Below, one piece after another: positions 26,307-34,510 of a DNA stretch of 37,441 bases. The notes beneath the pieces were generated by a model. It ran no database searches. It was not told the DNA's origin and was given only the letters and a program-made list of their open reading frames with translations. Both the position numbers and the translations under genes were made by a program. This DNA is from Gammaproteobacteria bacterium (lineage in GTDB: Bacteria > Pseudomonadota > Gammaproteobacteria > JAADHQ01). How positions within the stretch are numbered: the stretch's first letter is position 1; the number at the start of each line of letters is the position of its first letter. Location of the stretch: contig JAADHQ010000022.1 in the NCBI GenBank assembly GCA_013151795.1, forward strand, positions 1 to 37,441, written 5' to 3'.

Positions 26307-27083
26307 ATGCGATGTTTGGCGATAATGAATCAGAAAGGGGGCGTTGGTAAAACAACGACAACTATAAATTTATCGCACGCATTGGCCGAGCAGGGATACA
26401 AGGTTGTCGTGATTGATCTGGATCCGCAGTCACATCTTGGATTGGGTATGGGGTTTAATGCTACAGCAAAAGAAGGGCTCGATACTATTTTTTTTAATGC
26501 TGCTGCCCTGGATGATGTCGTATTACCGGTAGAGGACAGATTGGGTTTAAATAAACTGAGTCTTGTTGTAGCAGGCGAAAGGCTGGGTGAAGTTGAAGCA
26601 GGATTAAAGGGTGGTGCAGAGAGAGGTTGGTTGGTTAAAAATGCTATCAGCGAATCGGAACAGTGCCAGAAAAGTGATTTTGTTTTAATGGATTGTCCTC
26701 CATCAGCAGGGTTACTGGGAATGAATGCCTTGTTTGCAGCAGATGAATTATTGATACCTGTGTCGAGTGATTTTTTATCACTACATGGAGCATCAAGAAT
26801 GGTAGGGATAATAGATTATATAGATGAAAGTATGAAGCAAAAATCGAAAAAATGGTTTGTGATAACACGTTATCACGGGCGAAGAAAATTATCACAAGAA
26901 GTAAAAGAAAAATTAATGGAATATTTTAAAAGTGAGGTGCTGGCAACACCCGTTAGAGAGTCAGTAGCATTGGCAGAGAGTCCGAGTTATGGACAGTCGA
27001 TATTTGATTATCAGCCAAAAAGTAATGGGGCTGAAGATTATCGGCAACTGGCCGAAGACCTGTTATATGAGAGGGTAATGTAA
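26307..27083 (+). CDS. ParA/MinD-family ATPase of the chemotaxis cluster (ParC-like)
   Basis: This 258-residue P-loop ATPase has the deviant Walker A KGGVGKTTTTINL from about residue 10, switch I DLDPQSHLGLGMG, and Walker B FVLMDCPPSAGLLGMNAL. ParA-like proteins inside chemotaxis clusters (ParC in Vibrio) place the arrays at the cell pole or segregate cytoplasmic clusters (PpfA in Rhodobacter). Cluster position supports such a role here. No ParP (AIF-domain partner) gene is visible in the window. PpfA works with soluble receptors, and the receptor downstream here is also soluble, so PpfA-like function is at least as plausible. The stop overlaps the next start (TAATG). Confidence 0.9.
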   Translation: MRCLAIMNQKGGVGKTTTTINLSHALAEQGYKVVVIDLDPQSHLGLGMGFNATAKEGLDTIFFNAAALDDVVLPVEDRLGLNKLSLVVAGERLGEVEAGLKGGAERGWLVKNAISESEQCQKSDFVLMDCPPSAGLLGMNALFAADELLIPVSSDFLSLHGASRMVGIIDYIDESMKQKSKKWFVITRYHGRRKLSQEVKEKLMEYFKSEVLATPVRESVALAESPSYGQSIFDYQPKSNGAEDYRQLAEDLLYERVM

Positions 27084-27235
27084 TGCAAAAAACTGACAAG
27101 TTGACTAGATATAAACATGATATTCAGCATGATGAATTGGATATGGAAGCCAGGCAAAGTCAAAGGAAAGAGAAACAGAAATACTGGTGGGTATTAACAG
27201 AAAGTGTTCTGGCAGGTATTGCCTGGAACGGTTGA
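27083..27235 (+). CDS. Small 50-residue protein between the ParA-type gene and the chemoreceptor
   Basis: The frame begins with an ATG overlapping the ParA stop (TAATG at 27081-27085) and ends at TGA 27233-27235. The product is strongly charged over the first 32 residues (KLTRYKHDIQHDELD, ARQSQRKEKQK) and then has an aromatic-hydrophobic tail YWWVLTESVLAGIAWNG. It has no recognised family, signal peptide or clear full membrane helix. The gap it fills (174 bases) has no other gene, and the tight coupling plus sensible composition favour a real gene. A role as a partner of the ATPase or receptor is a guess. Confidence 0.6.
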   Translation: MQKTDKLTRYKHDIQHDELDMEARQSQRKEKQKYWWVLTESVLAGIAWNG

Positions 27236-27257
27236 GATATTAAACAGGAGCGATTAA

Positions 27258-30149
27258 ATGGCTACCAAGAAAAAGATGGGTTTTGATCCTTTGGCATGGA
27301 TGAATGAAGACGAGGAAAAGGCATCACAATCCGTGGCAAAGAAGCCGGCTGTAAAAAAGGGTGTGGCAAAAAAACCTGCAGCACTAAAAAAAGAAGCCGT
27401 GGCCAAGCCGGGGTTGAATGTTGATCTTCTGGAAAGTAGTTTTGCGGCATTAGCTCCAAAAGGAGAGCTGCTGGTTGCAAGGTTTTATGCAGAATTATTT
27501 AAGCGTTTCCCAGGTGTGATACCTCTATTTGAGAATACAACGCCTGAGGAACAACAAAAAAAATTACTGGCTGCTTTACAGCTGGTCGTTAAAAGCTTAC
27601 GAAAGCCTGCGGTGTTAAAAAAGGCTTTAGTTAGTTTGGGAGAAAGACATCAGGGCTATGGTGCAGTAGTGGATCATTACGGTGCCGTATCCGGTACCTT
27701 GTTAGATGTTATGTCAGGAATTGCGGGCGACTTGTGGACAGATGAAGTAGGCAAGGCCTGGGAAGACGCGTTAAATACCGTTGCTGAAATTATGTTAAGT
27801 GCTTACCAATCAGAGGATGCTGCCATGGCTGCAACAAACAAAGTTAATAATGAAGTAGAAGTAAACAATGGCAATGACATGCTGCAGAGTGTGCTGGATA
27901 ATGCCATGACTGCGATCATGATGATAGACCGTGATCTGGTTATTACTTATGCTAATCAGTCAACAATATCGTTATTGGGCGAACATGAAGATGCACTTAA
28001 GTCTCTATATCCAAACTTTTCAGTAGGGCATGTTGTGGGCACCTGCATTGATATATTCCACAGTAACCCTGCACATCAGCGCCAATTACTGGCTAACCCG
28101 GCTAACTTGCCGTATTCAACAGATATTGTAGTTGGTCCATTAACGTTTAGAATTAATGTGACGGCTATGAACGATTCAAATGGTGAATACGTTGGTAATG
28201 CGCTGGAATGGTCTGATGTAACAGAGCTGCGAGCACAGGAAAATAATTCTGTTCGTTTGCAGGGAATGGTTGATGGTGCCATGACTGCCATGATGATGAT
28301 TGATCGTGATTTTAATATCACTTATGCAAACAGTGCAACATTATCATTATTGAAAGATCATGAGAGCTCATTACGTGAAGTATTTCCTGGTTTTTCGGCA
28401 GATGCTATTGTGGGTACAAACATTGATACATTCCATAAAAACCCGGATCACCAACGAAAACTATTGTCTGATCCAAATAATCTGCCATACCAGACTGATA
28501 TTGAAGTTGGCGCACTGAAGTTTGCTTTAAATGTTACTGCGGTGATGGACGCAATGGGTAATTATATCGGCAATGCACTTGAGTGGTCAGATGTTACGGA
28601 GATGCGTGTTAAGGAAACCCAGGTAGCACGCTTGCAGTCAGCAGTTGATGGCGCGGCTTCCAATCTCATGTTGTGTAATGAAAATCTTGAGATTGTTTAT
28701 GCAAACCCTGCGGTTATAGCAATGCTTGCAAATAGGGAAACAGAGTTACGTAAGATCTGGCCTGGTCTGGACACTAGAAACATGATAGGTCAAAACATTG
28801 ATCAATTCCATAAACGTCCTGAGCACCAACGTGCGTTATTAAGTGATGCATCACGACTACCTGCCAAGGCTGAAATAAATATCGGTGAGCTTGCATTTGA
28901 AGTTAATGCAACCATGATTACCGGGCCTGATGGTGAATACATGGGTAATATGGTTGAATGGAAAGATCAGACTGAGGAAAAAGATGCTGAAAGACAAATA
29001 CAGGCGCTGATTGAGAATGCTGTTGAAGGTCAGCTTGATAGTCGTATACAAACAGAGCAGTACAGTGGGTTCATGAAAAGCCTGGGTGATGGTATTAATT
29101 CATTAATGGATGCAGTGGTTGAACCTATACAGGAAACAGTTACGGTGATACAGGGACTGGCAGATGGTGATTTAACCAATAACATGAGTGAAGATTATCA
29201 GGGAGAATTTAAAGTATTAAGTGATGCAGTTAATGGGTCTATTAATAATCTGAAGAACATGGTTAGCGAAATTCATAGTTCAGCTGGTAATATTTCATCT
29301 GCAGCAAATGAGATTTCACAAGGAAACACAGATCTAAGTCAACGTACTGAGGAACAGGCATCGTCTCTGGAAGAAACGGCTTCCAGTATGGAAGAATTAA
29401 CAGGAACAGTAAGACAGAATGCAGACAATGCCAGACAAGCAAATCAGTTGGCTTCCAGTGCACGTACTGAAGCTGAAGGTGGTGGAGATGTGGCGACTAA
29501 AACCAGCGAAGCGATGAATGCAATCAGTAAGAGTAGTAAAGAGATTGCAGATATCATCGGGGTCATTGATGAAATAGCATTCCAGACAAACTTATTAGCA
29601 CTGAATGCCGCTGTTGAAGCCGCCCGAGCTGGAGAGCAGGGACGAGGTTTTGCGGTGGTGGCTGCAGAGGTACGTAATCTGGCACAGCGTAGTGCATCGG
29701 CTGCGAAGGAAATTAAATCGCTAATAAAAGACAGTGTTGAGAAGGTTGATGAAGGTACTCGACTGGTTGATGAGTCTGGTAAGTCACTCGATGAGATTGT
29801 AACATCAGTTAAAAAAGTAAGTGATATTATTGCTGAAATTGCTGCAGCCAGTCAGGAGCAATCTGCCGGAATTGAACAGATCAATAAGGCAGTTACTCAG
29901 ATGGATGAAATGACACAACAAAATGCAGCCCTGGTAGAGGAAGCGGCAGCGGCCAGTGAGTCACTGGATGAGCAATCTACTGATCTGTCGAAACTAATGG
30001 GGTTCTTTAAGACAGGTGAAAATCAACCGCAAGTAGAAAAATCAATGCCGACGTCTGTACCAGGCAGTCAGGCTCGAATAGCTGTACCGACAGCAAAACC
30101 GCGCCCATCACGTTCAGTGTCGGCTGATGATGAATGGGATGAGTTTTAA
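27258..30149 (+). CDS. Soluble chemoreceptor: globin + three PAS + HAMP-like + MCP signalling domain
   Basis: This 963-residue receptor has no membrane helix. A lysine/alanine-rich N-terminus (1-52) starts with [13 protein letters not shown] globin domain (about 54-185) resembles bacterial haemoglobin/flavohaemoglobin: B10 Tyr77 in FYAELF, CD1 Phe91 in IPLFE, proximal His131 in [15 protein letters not shown], Tyr141 in HY, and a C-terminal W-x-x-A helix. Three PAS domains follow (about 208-330, 333-455, 458-578). Their YAN motifs end at 233, 358 and 483 and their FH motifs lie at 267, 392 and 517, an exact 125-residue period. HAMP-like helices (about 580-670) lead to the methyl-accepting coiled coil with the hairpin tip [20 protein letters not shown] (about 775-794). 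The tail EWDEF fits the CheR-tethering W-x-x-F pentapeptide. Oxygen, NO or redox sensing is inferred. Confidence 0.93.
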   Translation: MATKKKMGFDPLAWMNEDEEKASQSVAKKPAVKKGVAKKPAALKKEAVAKPGLNVDLLESSFAALAPKGELLVARFYAELFKRFPGVIPLFENTTPEEQQKKLLAALQLVVKSLRKPAVLKKALVSLGERHQGYGAVVDHYGAVSGTLLDVMSGIAGDLWTDEVGKAWEDALNTVAEIMLSAYQSEDAAMAATNKVNNEVEVNNGNDMLQSVLDNAMTAIMMIDRDLVITYANQSTISLLGEHEDALKSLYPNFSVGHVVGTCIDIFHSNPAHQRQLLANPANLPYSTDIVVGPLTFRINVTAMNDSNGEYVGNALEWSDVTELRAQENNSVRLQGMVDGAMTAMMMIDRDFNITYANSATLSLLKDHESSLREVFPGFSADAIVGTNIDTFHKNPDHQRKLLSDPNNLPYQTDIEVGALKFALNVTAVMDAMGNYIGNALEWSDVTEMRVKETQVARLQSAVDGAASNLMLCNENLEIVYANPAVIAMLANRETELRKIWPGLDTRNMIGQNIDQFHKRPEHQRALLSDASRLPAKAEINIGELAFEVNATMITGPDGEYMGNMVEWKDQTEEKDAERQIQALIENAVEGQLDSRIQTEQYSGFMKSLGDGINSLMDAVVEPIQETVTVIQGLADGDLTNNMSEDYQGEFKVLSDAVNGSINNLKNMVSEIHSSAGNISSAANEISQGNTDLSQRTEEQASSLEETASSMEELTGTVRQNADNARQANQLASSARTEAEGGGDVATKTSEAMNAISKSSKEIADIIGVIDEIAFQTNLLALNAAVEAARAGEQGRGFAVVAAEVRNLAQRSASAAKEIKSLIKDSVEKVDEGTRLVDESGKSLDEIVTSVKKVSDIIAEIAAASQEQSAGIEQINKAVTQMDEMTQQNAALVEEAAAASESLDEQSTDLSKLMGFFKTGENQPQVEKSMPTSVPGSQARIAVPTAKPRPSRSVSADDEWDEF

Positions 30150-30248
30150 AGAATAGGGTAAAAGTATATGTAAGGATGCATGACATCAAATCAGGGAGCA
30201 TGGAGTAATTCTGGATGACACAAGGATGTGTCGCTCTTTTAAAACCAC

Positions 30249-30272
30249 CTCTGTCAGGTCTTGCTGACGGAG
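30249..30272 (+). other. Hairpin just upstream of the cheR ribosome binding site
   Basis: CTCTGTCAG (30249-30257) pairs with CTGACGGAG (30264-30272) around a six-base loop (one wobble pair). It ends eight bases before the GGAG site (30280-30283) of cheR and has no T-run. It lies in the longest gap of the chemotaxis cluster (142 bases) and could modulate cheR expression or mRNA processing. Confidence 0.5.
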
Positions 30273-30291
30273 TAGTAGCGGAGTAATTTTT

Positions 30292-31128
30292 GTGGATAAG
30301 GCAAAGGAATTTACATTTACAGACAGGGATTTTAATTTCATTAAAAACCTTATTGCGACCAATACTGGCATTGTATTAAGTGATGCCAAAAGAAGTATGG
30401 TATATAGCCGTTTAGCGAGACGACTTCGATCTTTGTCAATAGAGAATTTTTCTGATTATTGTGACCTTTTAAAAAAAGAAGATCACGAAGAACAAGTTCA
30501 TTTTGTGAATGCAATCACAACCAATCTCACCTCGTTTTTCCGTGAAAAACATCATTTTGAGTATTTATCTAAAACACTTATACCTCATTGGAAAAAGACA
30601 CGTCAGAATGAAAAGCGTATAAGGATCTGGTCAGCAGGTTGTTCTACAGGAGAAGAGCCATACACTATAGCTATAACGCTACAGGAGCATTTTCCTGATC
30701 TTGAACAGTGGGATGTAAAAATACTCGCAACCGATCTGGATACCAATGTGGTTGCTACTGCACAGGCAGGGGTTTATGCAGAAGAACGTATCGAAGGCTT
30801 GTCAAACGCATTGAAAAAGAAATGGTTTAAAAGAGGAAAAAATAATCATGATGGCAAGGTTAAAGTCTCTCCATATTTGCAGGACTTAATTACTTTCAAT
30901 CAGTTGAATCTTTTGCAGGAGTGGCCATTTAAAGGTGGTTTTGATCTGATATTTTGTCGAAACGTGGTTATTTATTTCAATAAGGATACCCAACGAATTT
31001 TGGCAGATCGTTATGCAGATATGTTGAAAGATGACGGGGTGCTTTTTTTAGGCCATTCAGAAACCTTGTTTAAGGTTAGTGATCGTTTTAGTCTGGTTGG
31101 TAATACAATTTATAACAAGGTCAGGTAG
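30292..31128 (+). CDS. cheR: Chemotaxis protein methyltransferase CheR
   Basis: CheR methylates receptor glutamates using S-adenosylmethionine, the forward step of adaptation. The 278 residues have the N-terminal helical domain (1-80) with TGIVLSDAKRSMVYSRLARR, the linking VNAITTNLTSFFRE, and the catalytic domain with SAM motif RIWSAGCSTGEEPYTIA, ILATDLDTNVVATA and FDLIFCRNVVIYF. The GTG start at 30292 is supported by GGAG eight bases upstream and by the length. It follows the receptor gene by 142 bases that contain a hairpin, and precedes cheD by four bases. The receptor's C-terminal W-x-x-F tail is a plausible docking site for it. Confidence 0.95.
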   Translation: MDKAKEFTFTDRDFNFIKNLIATNTGIVLSDAKRSMVYSRLARRLRSLSIENFSDYCDLLKKEDHEEQVHFVNAITTNLTSFFREKHHFEYLSKTLIPHWKKTRQNEKRIRIWSAGCSTGEEPYTIAITLQEHFPDLEQWDVKILATDLDTNVVATAQAGVYAEERIEGLSNALKKKWFKRGKNNHDGKVKVSPYLQDLITFNQLNLLQEWPFKGGFDLIFCRNVVIYFNKDTQRILADRYADMLKDDGVLFLGHSETLFKVSDRFSLVGNTIYNKVR

Positions 31129-31132
31129 ATCA

Positions 31133-31777
31133 GTGAACGCGTTGTTTGATCGTCGAAGTAATATCCCTAAACCTTCAGTGAGGGGCTTCAGGCATATTAA
31201 TCGTTATTGGGATAAAACCCGCGATGCGGTGGCTGCAAAAATATTACCGGGTGAATATTACGTGACCCTGGACGATGAATACGTAGTAACCGTTTTAGGT
31301 TCATGTGTTTCGGCTTGCATCAGGGATAGGGTATTTGGCATAGGTGGTATGAATCATTTTATGTTACCAAAAAAAATGAATCAGGATGATGATGCGCCGG
31401 TTGATATGAGTGAGGCTGCCCGTTACGGTAATTTTGCTATGGAACATTTGATTAATGATATTTTAAAAAATGGCGGACGGCGTGAGAATCTGGAAGTAAA
31501 GATTGTTGGTGGGGGCCGGATTATTGCCAATATGAGTAATATAGGGCTAAAGAATGTTGATTTTGTCAGGCATTATCTTGAAACGGAAGGATTTGAAATT
31601 CTGGGTGAAGATGTAGGCGATGTATACCCCAGAAAGGTGGCATATCATCCGTTAAGTGGGAAAGTGAAAGTTAAAAAAATGCGTTCACAGCATAATAGTA
31701 CCATTGTGGTACGTGAAGAACGATATATGAATAAAATTGAAACAGTACCTGTTTCAGGTGATGTAGAACTATTTTAA
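31133..31777 (+). CDS. cheD: Chemoreceptor glutamine deamidase CheD
   Basis: CheD deamidates receptor glutamines to methylatable glutamates. The catalytic cysteine is Cys58 in VLGSCVSACIRD and the histidine is His75 in GMNHFMLP, 17 residues apart as in Thermotoga CheD (C27/H44). EVKIVGGGRIIANM and the GEDVGDVYPRKV segment are also family traits. The GTG at 31133, four bases after cheR, was chosen because AGG lies at 31123-31125 and the extra upstream frame is cheR sequence in another phase; this gives 214 residues. The tail SGDVELF has the same pattern as the tail of the short MCP at the right end of the window. No CheC partner is seen. Confidence 0.94.
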   Translation: MNALFDRRSNIPKPSVRGFRHINRYWDKTRDAVAAKILPGEYYVTLDDEYVVTVLGSCVSACIRDRVFGIGGMNHFMLPKKMNQDDDAPVDMSEAARYGNFAMEHLINDILKNGGRRENLEVKIVGGGRIIANMSNIGLKNVDFVRHYLETEGFEILGEDVGDVYPRKVAYHPLSGKVKVKKMRSQHNSTIVVREERYMNKIETVPVSGDVELF

Positions 31778-31789
31778 AAAGGGTAAACC

Positions 31790-32866
31790 ATGGCGAAAAT
31801 TAAAGTACTGGTTGTTGATGATTCAGCATTAGTGCGCCAATTACTGACCGAAATACTGAATTCTGATTCAGGGATTGAGGTTGTAGGTACTGCTTCTGAC
31901 CCTTTAATAGCGCGTGATAAAATTAAAGAACTTAACCCCGATGTATTGACGCTTGATGTTGAAATGCCAAAAATGGATGGTATTACCTTTTTAAAAAATC
32001 TGATGAGATTGCGTCCAATGCCGGTTGTTATGGTGTCGACCCTTACAGAAAAAGGTGCTGATCTGACCTTGAATGCACTGGAGCTAGGGGCAGTAGATAT
32101 TGTTTCAAAACCAAAGATTGATCTTGCAAATGCCTTGCAGGATTATGCAGAAGAAATCATAGGAAAGGTTAAAAATGCAGCTACTGCTAATGTTCGTGCT
32201 ATCGAAAAGCAGGTTAAGTCAATGCAGGTTGATAAGAAATTATCAGCTGATGCCATACTCGAGAAACAAAATGCTGCAAAAAATTTCAACACTACAGATA
32301 AATTAATTGCTATTGGTGCTTCAACGGGTGGAACTGAAGCGATCAAGGATGTATTGATTGAGCTGCCTGCGGATACACCGGGCACTGTCATAACACAGCA
32401 TATTCCAGAGGCATTTAGTGCATCATTTGCTGCGCGCATGAACAGTTTGTCCAAAATGGTTGTTTGCGAAGCTGAAGATGGTCAACAGATTTTGGCGGGG
32501 CACGTTTACATAGCACCAGGGGATAAACATTTGATGGTGAAACGTAACGGTGCACGTTATATCTGTGAGTTAAACGATGGCCCAAGGGTTAATCGGCATA
32601 AACCATCAGTTGATGTTCTATTTCGTTCAGTTGCGCAATGTGCCGGGCAAAATGCCATTGCTATTATTTTAACTGGCATGGGCGATGATGGGGCTAAAGG
32701 CATGGAAGAAATGCATAATACCGGTGCGCCTACAATTGCTCAGGATGAAAAGTCCAGTGTTGTATGGGGTATGCCAGGAGAAGCGGTGAAATTGGGGTGC
32801 GTAGATCATGTTGTACCATTAAACCTTGTTGCACAGAAAATACTCCGTCATATTCCTAAAGATTAG
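31790..32866 (+). CDS. cheB: Protein-glutamate methylesterase/deamidase CheB
   Basis: CheB removes receptor methyl groups and deamidates glutamines when phosphorylated by CheA. The 358 residues have a receiver domain with Asp10-Asp11 and phosphoacceptor Asp56 in [12 protein letters not shown], a linker (about 125-165), and the esterase domain with the triad Ser178 in [10 protein letters not shown], His204 in TQHIPEAF and Asp300 in [10 protein letters not shown], matching S164/H190/D286 of the enteric enzyme. AAAAAGGG precedes the ATG. It ends the chemotaxis cluster, 12 bases after cheD, and is followed by gltX with its own start region. Confidence 0.97.
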   Translation: MAKIKVLVVDDSALVRQLLTEILNSDSGIEVVGTASDPLIARDKIKELNPDVLTLDVEMPKMDGITFLKNLMRLRPMPVVMVSTLTEKGADLTLNALELGAVDIVSKPKIDLANALQDYAEEIIGKVKNAATANVRAIEKQVKSMQVDKKLSADAILEKQNAAKNFNTTDKLIAIGASTGGTEAIKDVLIELPADTPGTVITQHIPEAFSASFAARMNSLSKMVVCEAEDGQQILAGHVYIAPGDKHLMVKRNGARYICELNDGPRVNRHKPSVDVLFRSVAQCAGQNAIAIILTGMGDDGAKGMEEMHNTGAPTIAQDEKSSVVWGMPGEAVKLGCVDHVVPLNLVAQKILRHIPKD

Positions 32867-32958
32867 TTGTAGATTAATATTGTAGGATTTATATTGGTTT
32901 TACTAGAGAGTAGAGCCTGAGTCCGACTCGGTGTTAACTTCCGGATTCTGCCAAAATC

Positions 32959-32987
32959 AGTACAAACACCCCGGTTTTTGTTACAAT
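32959..32987 (+). promoter_or_regulatory. Candidate promoter of gltX
   Basis: TACAAT at 32982-32987 is preceded by TGT, an extended -10 element. The -35 region (AGTACA, 32959-32964, 17 bases away) is weak. Start would fall about 30 bases before the gltX ATG. Confidence 0.45.
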
Positions 32988-33023
32988 CCCTTCCAATACT
33001 TTCTATATGGTCTACGATTTATC

Positions 33024-34448
33024 ATGTCTATTAAAACACGTTTTGCTCCCAGTCCTACTGGTTATTTACATATAGGTGGTGCACGTACAGCACTATTCTC
33101 ATGGCTGCATGCTCGACGCCATGGCGGAACTTTTATTTTAAGGATTGAAGACACTGATCTGGAACGCTCTACAACCGAATCTGTTAATGCGATTCTTGAG
33201 GGTATGACCTGGCTAGGTCTGGAATACGATGAAGGCCCTTTTTACCAGACGCATCGTTTTGATCGTTATCGTCAGGTGATTGATCAATTATTGGAAGAGG
33301 GTAAAGCCTATCGCTGTTATTGTACGAAAGAGCGCCTTGACCAGTTGCGCGAGCAGCAAATGGCCAATAAACAAAAACCAAAATACGATGGTTTATGTCT
33401 TGAAGGAAAACAAGATCCATCGACTGATCAACCATACGTTATTCGGTTTAAAAATCCAGGGGAAGGTGATGTTGTAATCGAGGATATGGTCAAAGGAAAA
33501 GTAGTCATCAGTAATAATGAGCTTGATGATCTGATTATTGCACGAAGTGATGGAACGCCAACATATAATCTGACGGTTGTTGTTGATGATCTTGATATGG
33601 GTATTACTCATGTTATCAGGGGTGATGATCATCTTAATAATACACCGAGGCAAATTAATATTCTTAATGCTATGGGGGCGAAACTTCCTGTGTATGCACA
33701 TGTGCCCATGATATTAGGTGATGATGGCAAACGCATGTCGAAGCGTCATGGTGCCACGAGTGTTATGCAATATCGTGATGAGGGTTTTTTGCCAGAAGCA
33801 GTGCTTAATTATCTGGTTCGCCTGGGCTGGTCACATGGAGATAGAGAAGAATTTACACTGGATGAAATGGTAAGCCTGTTTGATGCCAATGATATCAATA
33901 AATCGGCCTCAACCTATAATGAAGAAAAAATGTTATGGTTAAATCAGGAATATATAAAGTCTTCCAGTCCTGAGCATCTTGCGCATCATTTGAGTTGGCA
34001 TTTAAAGCAGCTGGATATAGATCCAACGAATGGACCTGATTTGCTGGCTGTTATAAAACCCCAGCAGGACAGGGCGCGCACGTTAAAAGAAATGGCACAG
34101 AATATAGAATTTTTCTATAAAGATTTTGATGAATATAATGCAAAGGCGGCGAAGAAAAACCTCAAAGTGTCGAGCCTTGAACCTATGCAGGCATTAACCG
34201 AGCATTTTTCTAAAATAGAGACCTGGTGTGCTGCAGAAATTCAGATTGCAATTGATACAGTGATTAATGATTTTGAAATTAATCTGGGTAAAATTGGTCA
34301 GCCAGTACGGGTAGCTATTTCAGGCAAGGCTGCAACGCCGGGTATCGATATTACCCTGGAATTGCTGGGTAAGAATAAAACCCTGGAGCGAATGGAAAAG
34401 GCGCTCGTTTTTATAAAAGAACGAGCGGCTAATCAACTTGTCAGATAA
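33024..34448 (+). CDS. gltX: Glutamate--tRNA ligase
   Basis: GluRS charges tRNA-Glu with glutamate. The 474-residue class I enzyme has the first signature APSPTGYLHIGGART (HIGG at 16-19) and the second signature KRMSKRHGAT (236-245). The glutamate-specific insertions and the C-terminal helical anticodon domain are present; late in the sequence PVRVAISGKAATPGIDITLELLG is a firm GluRS trait. The ATG at 33024 was chosen over an open frame back to 32931 because it starts at the conserved MSIKTRFAPSPTG and lies downstream of the likely promoter. No zinc-binding cysteine cluster was carefully traced; YRCYCTKERL may hold part of one. A GluRS/GluQ-type short form is excluded by length. Confidence 0.97.
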   Translation: MSIKTRFAPSPTGYLHIGGARTALFSWLHARRHGGTFILRIEDTDLERSTTESVNAILEGMTWLGLEYDEGPFYQTHRFDRYRQVIDQLLEEGKAYRCYCTKERLDQLREQQMANKQKPKYDGLCLEGKQDPSTDQPYVIRFKNPGEGDVVIEDMVKGKVVISNNELDDLIIARSDGTPTYNLTVVVDDLDMGITHVIRGDDHLNNTPRQINILNAMGAKLPVYAHVPMILGDDGKRMSKRHGATSVMQYRDEGFLPEAVLNYLVRLGWSHGDREEFTLDEMVSLFDANDINKSASTYNEEKMLWLNQEYIKSSSPEHLAHHLSWHLKQLDIDPTNGPDLLAVIKPQQDRARTLKEMAQNIEFFYKDFDEYNAKAAKKNLKVSSLEPMQALTEHFSKIETWCAAEIQIAIDTVINDFEINLGKIGQPVRVAISGKAATPGIDITLELLGKNKTLERMEKALVFIKERAANQLVR

Positions 34449-34486
34449 CGGCTGGTTTTGAAACTTGAAATCGTATTAATATATTG

Positions 34487-34510
34487 CCCTGTTTTATGAC
34501 AGGGTGTTTT
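34487..34510. terminator. Terminator between gltX and the epimerase gene
   Basis: CCCTGT (34487-34492) pairs with ACAGGG (34499-34504) around TTTATG, followed by TGTTTT. AT-rich sequence on the other side also gives the minus strand an A/T-rich flank, so it may stop both converging transcripts. The stem is only six bases. Confidence 0.6.

Noticed and set aside
27879-28991. Repeated segments as a possible CRISPR or satellite array
   Set aside because: The repeats are in-frame, about 375 bases long and encode recognisable PAS domains.
31079-31132. A longer cheD start inside cheR
   Set aside because: The region is the end of cheR in another phase; GTG 31133 has a ribosome binding site and gives the expected length.
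32909-32936. GAGTC/GACTC inverted repeat after cheB as a terminator
   Set aside because: The stem is only about four pairs with a bulge and has no T-run.
32931-33023. A longer gltX start
   Set aside because: GluRS begins at MSIKTRFAPSPTG; the extra 31 codons are Cys/Phe/Tyr-rich and cover the likely promoter.
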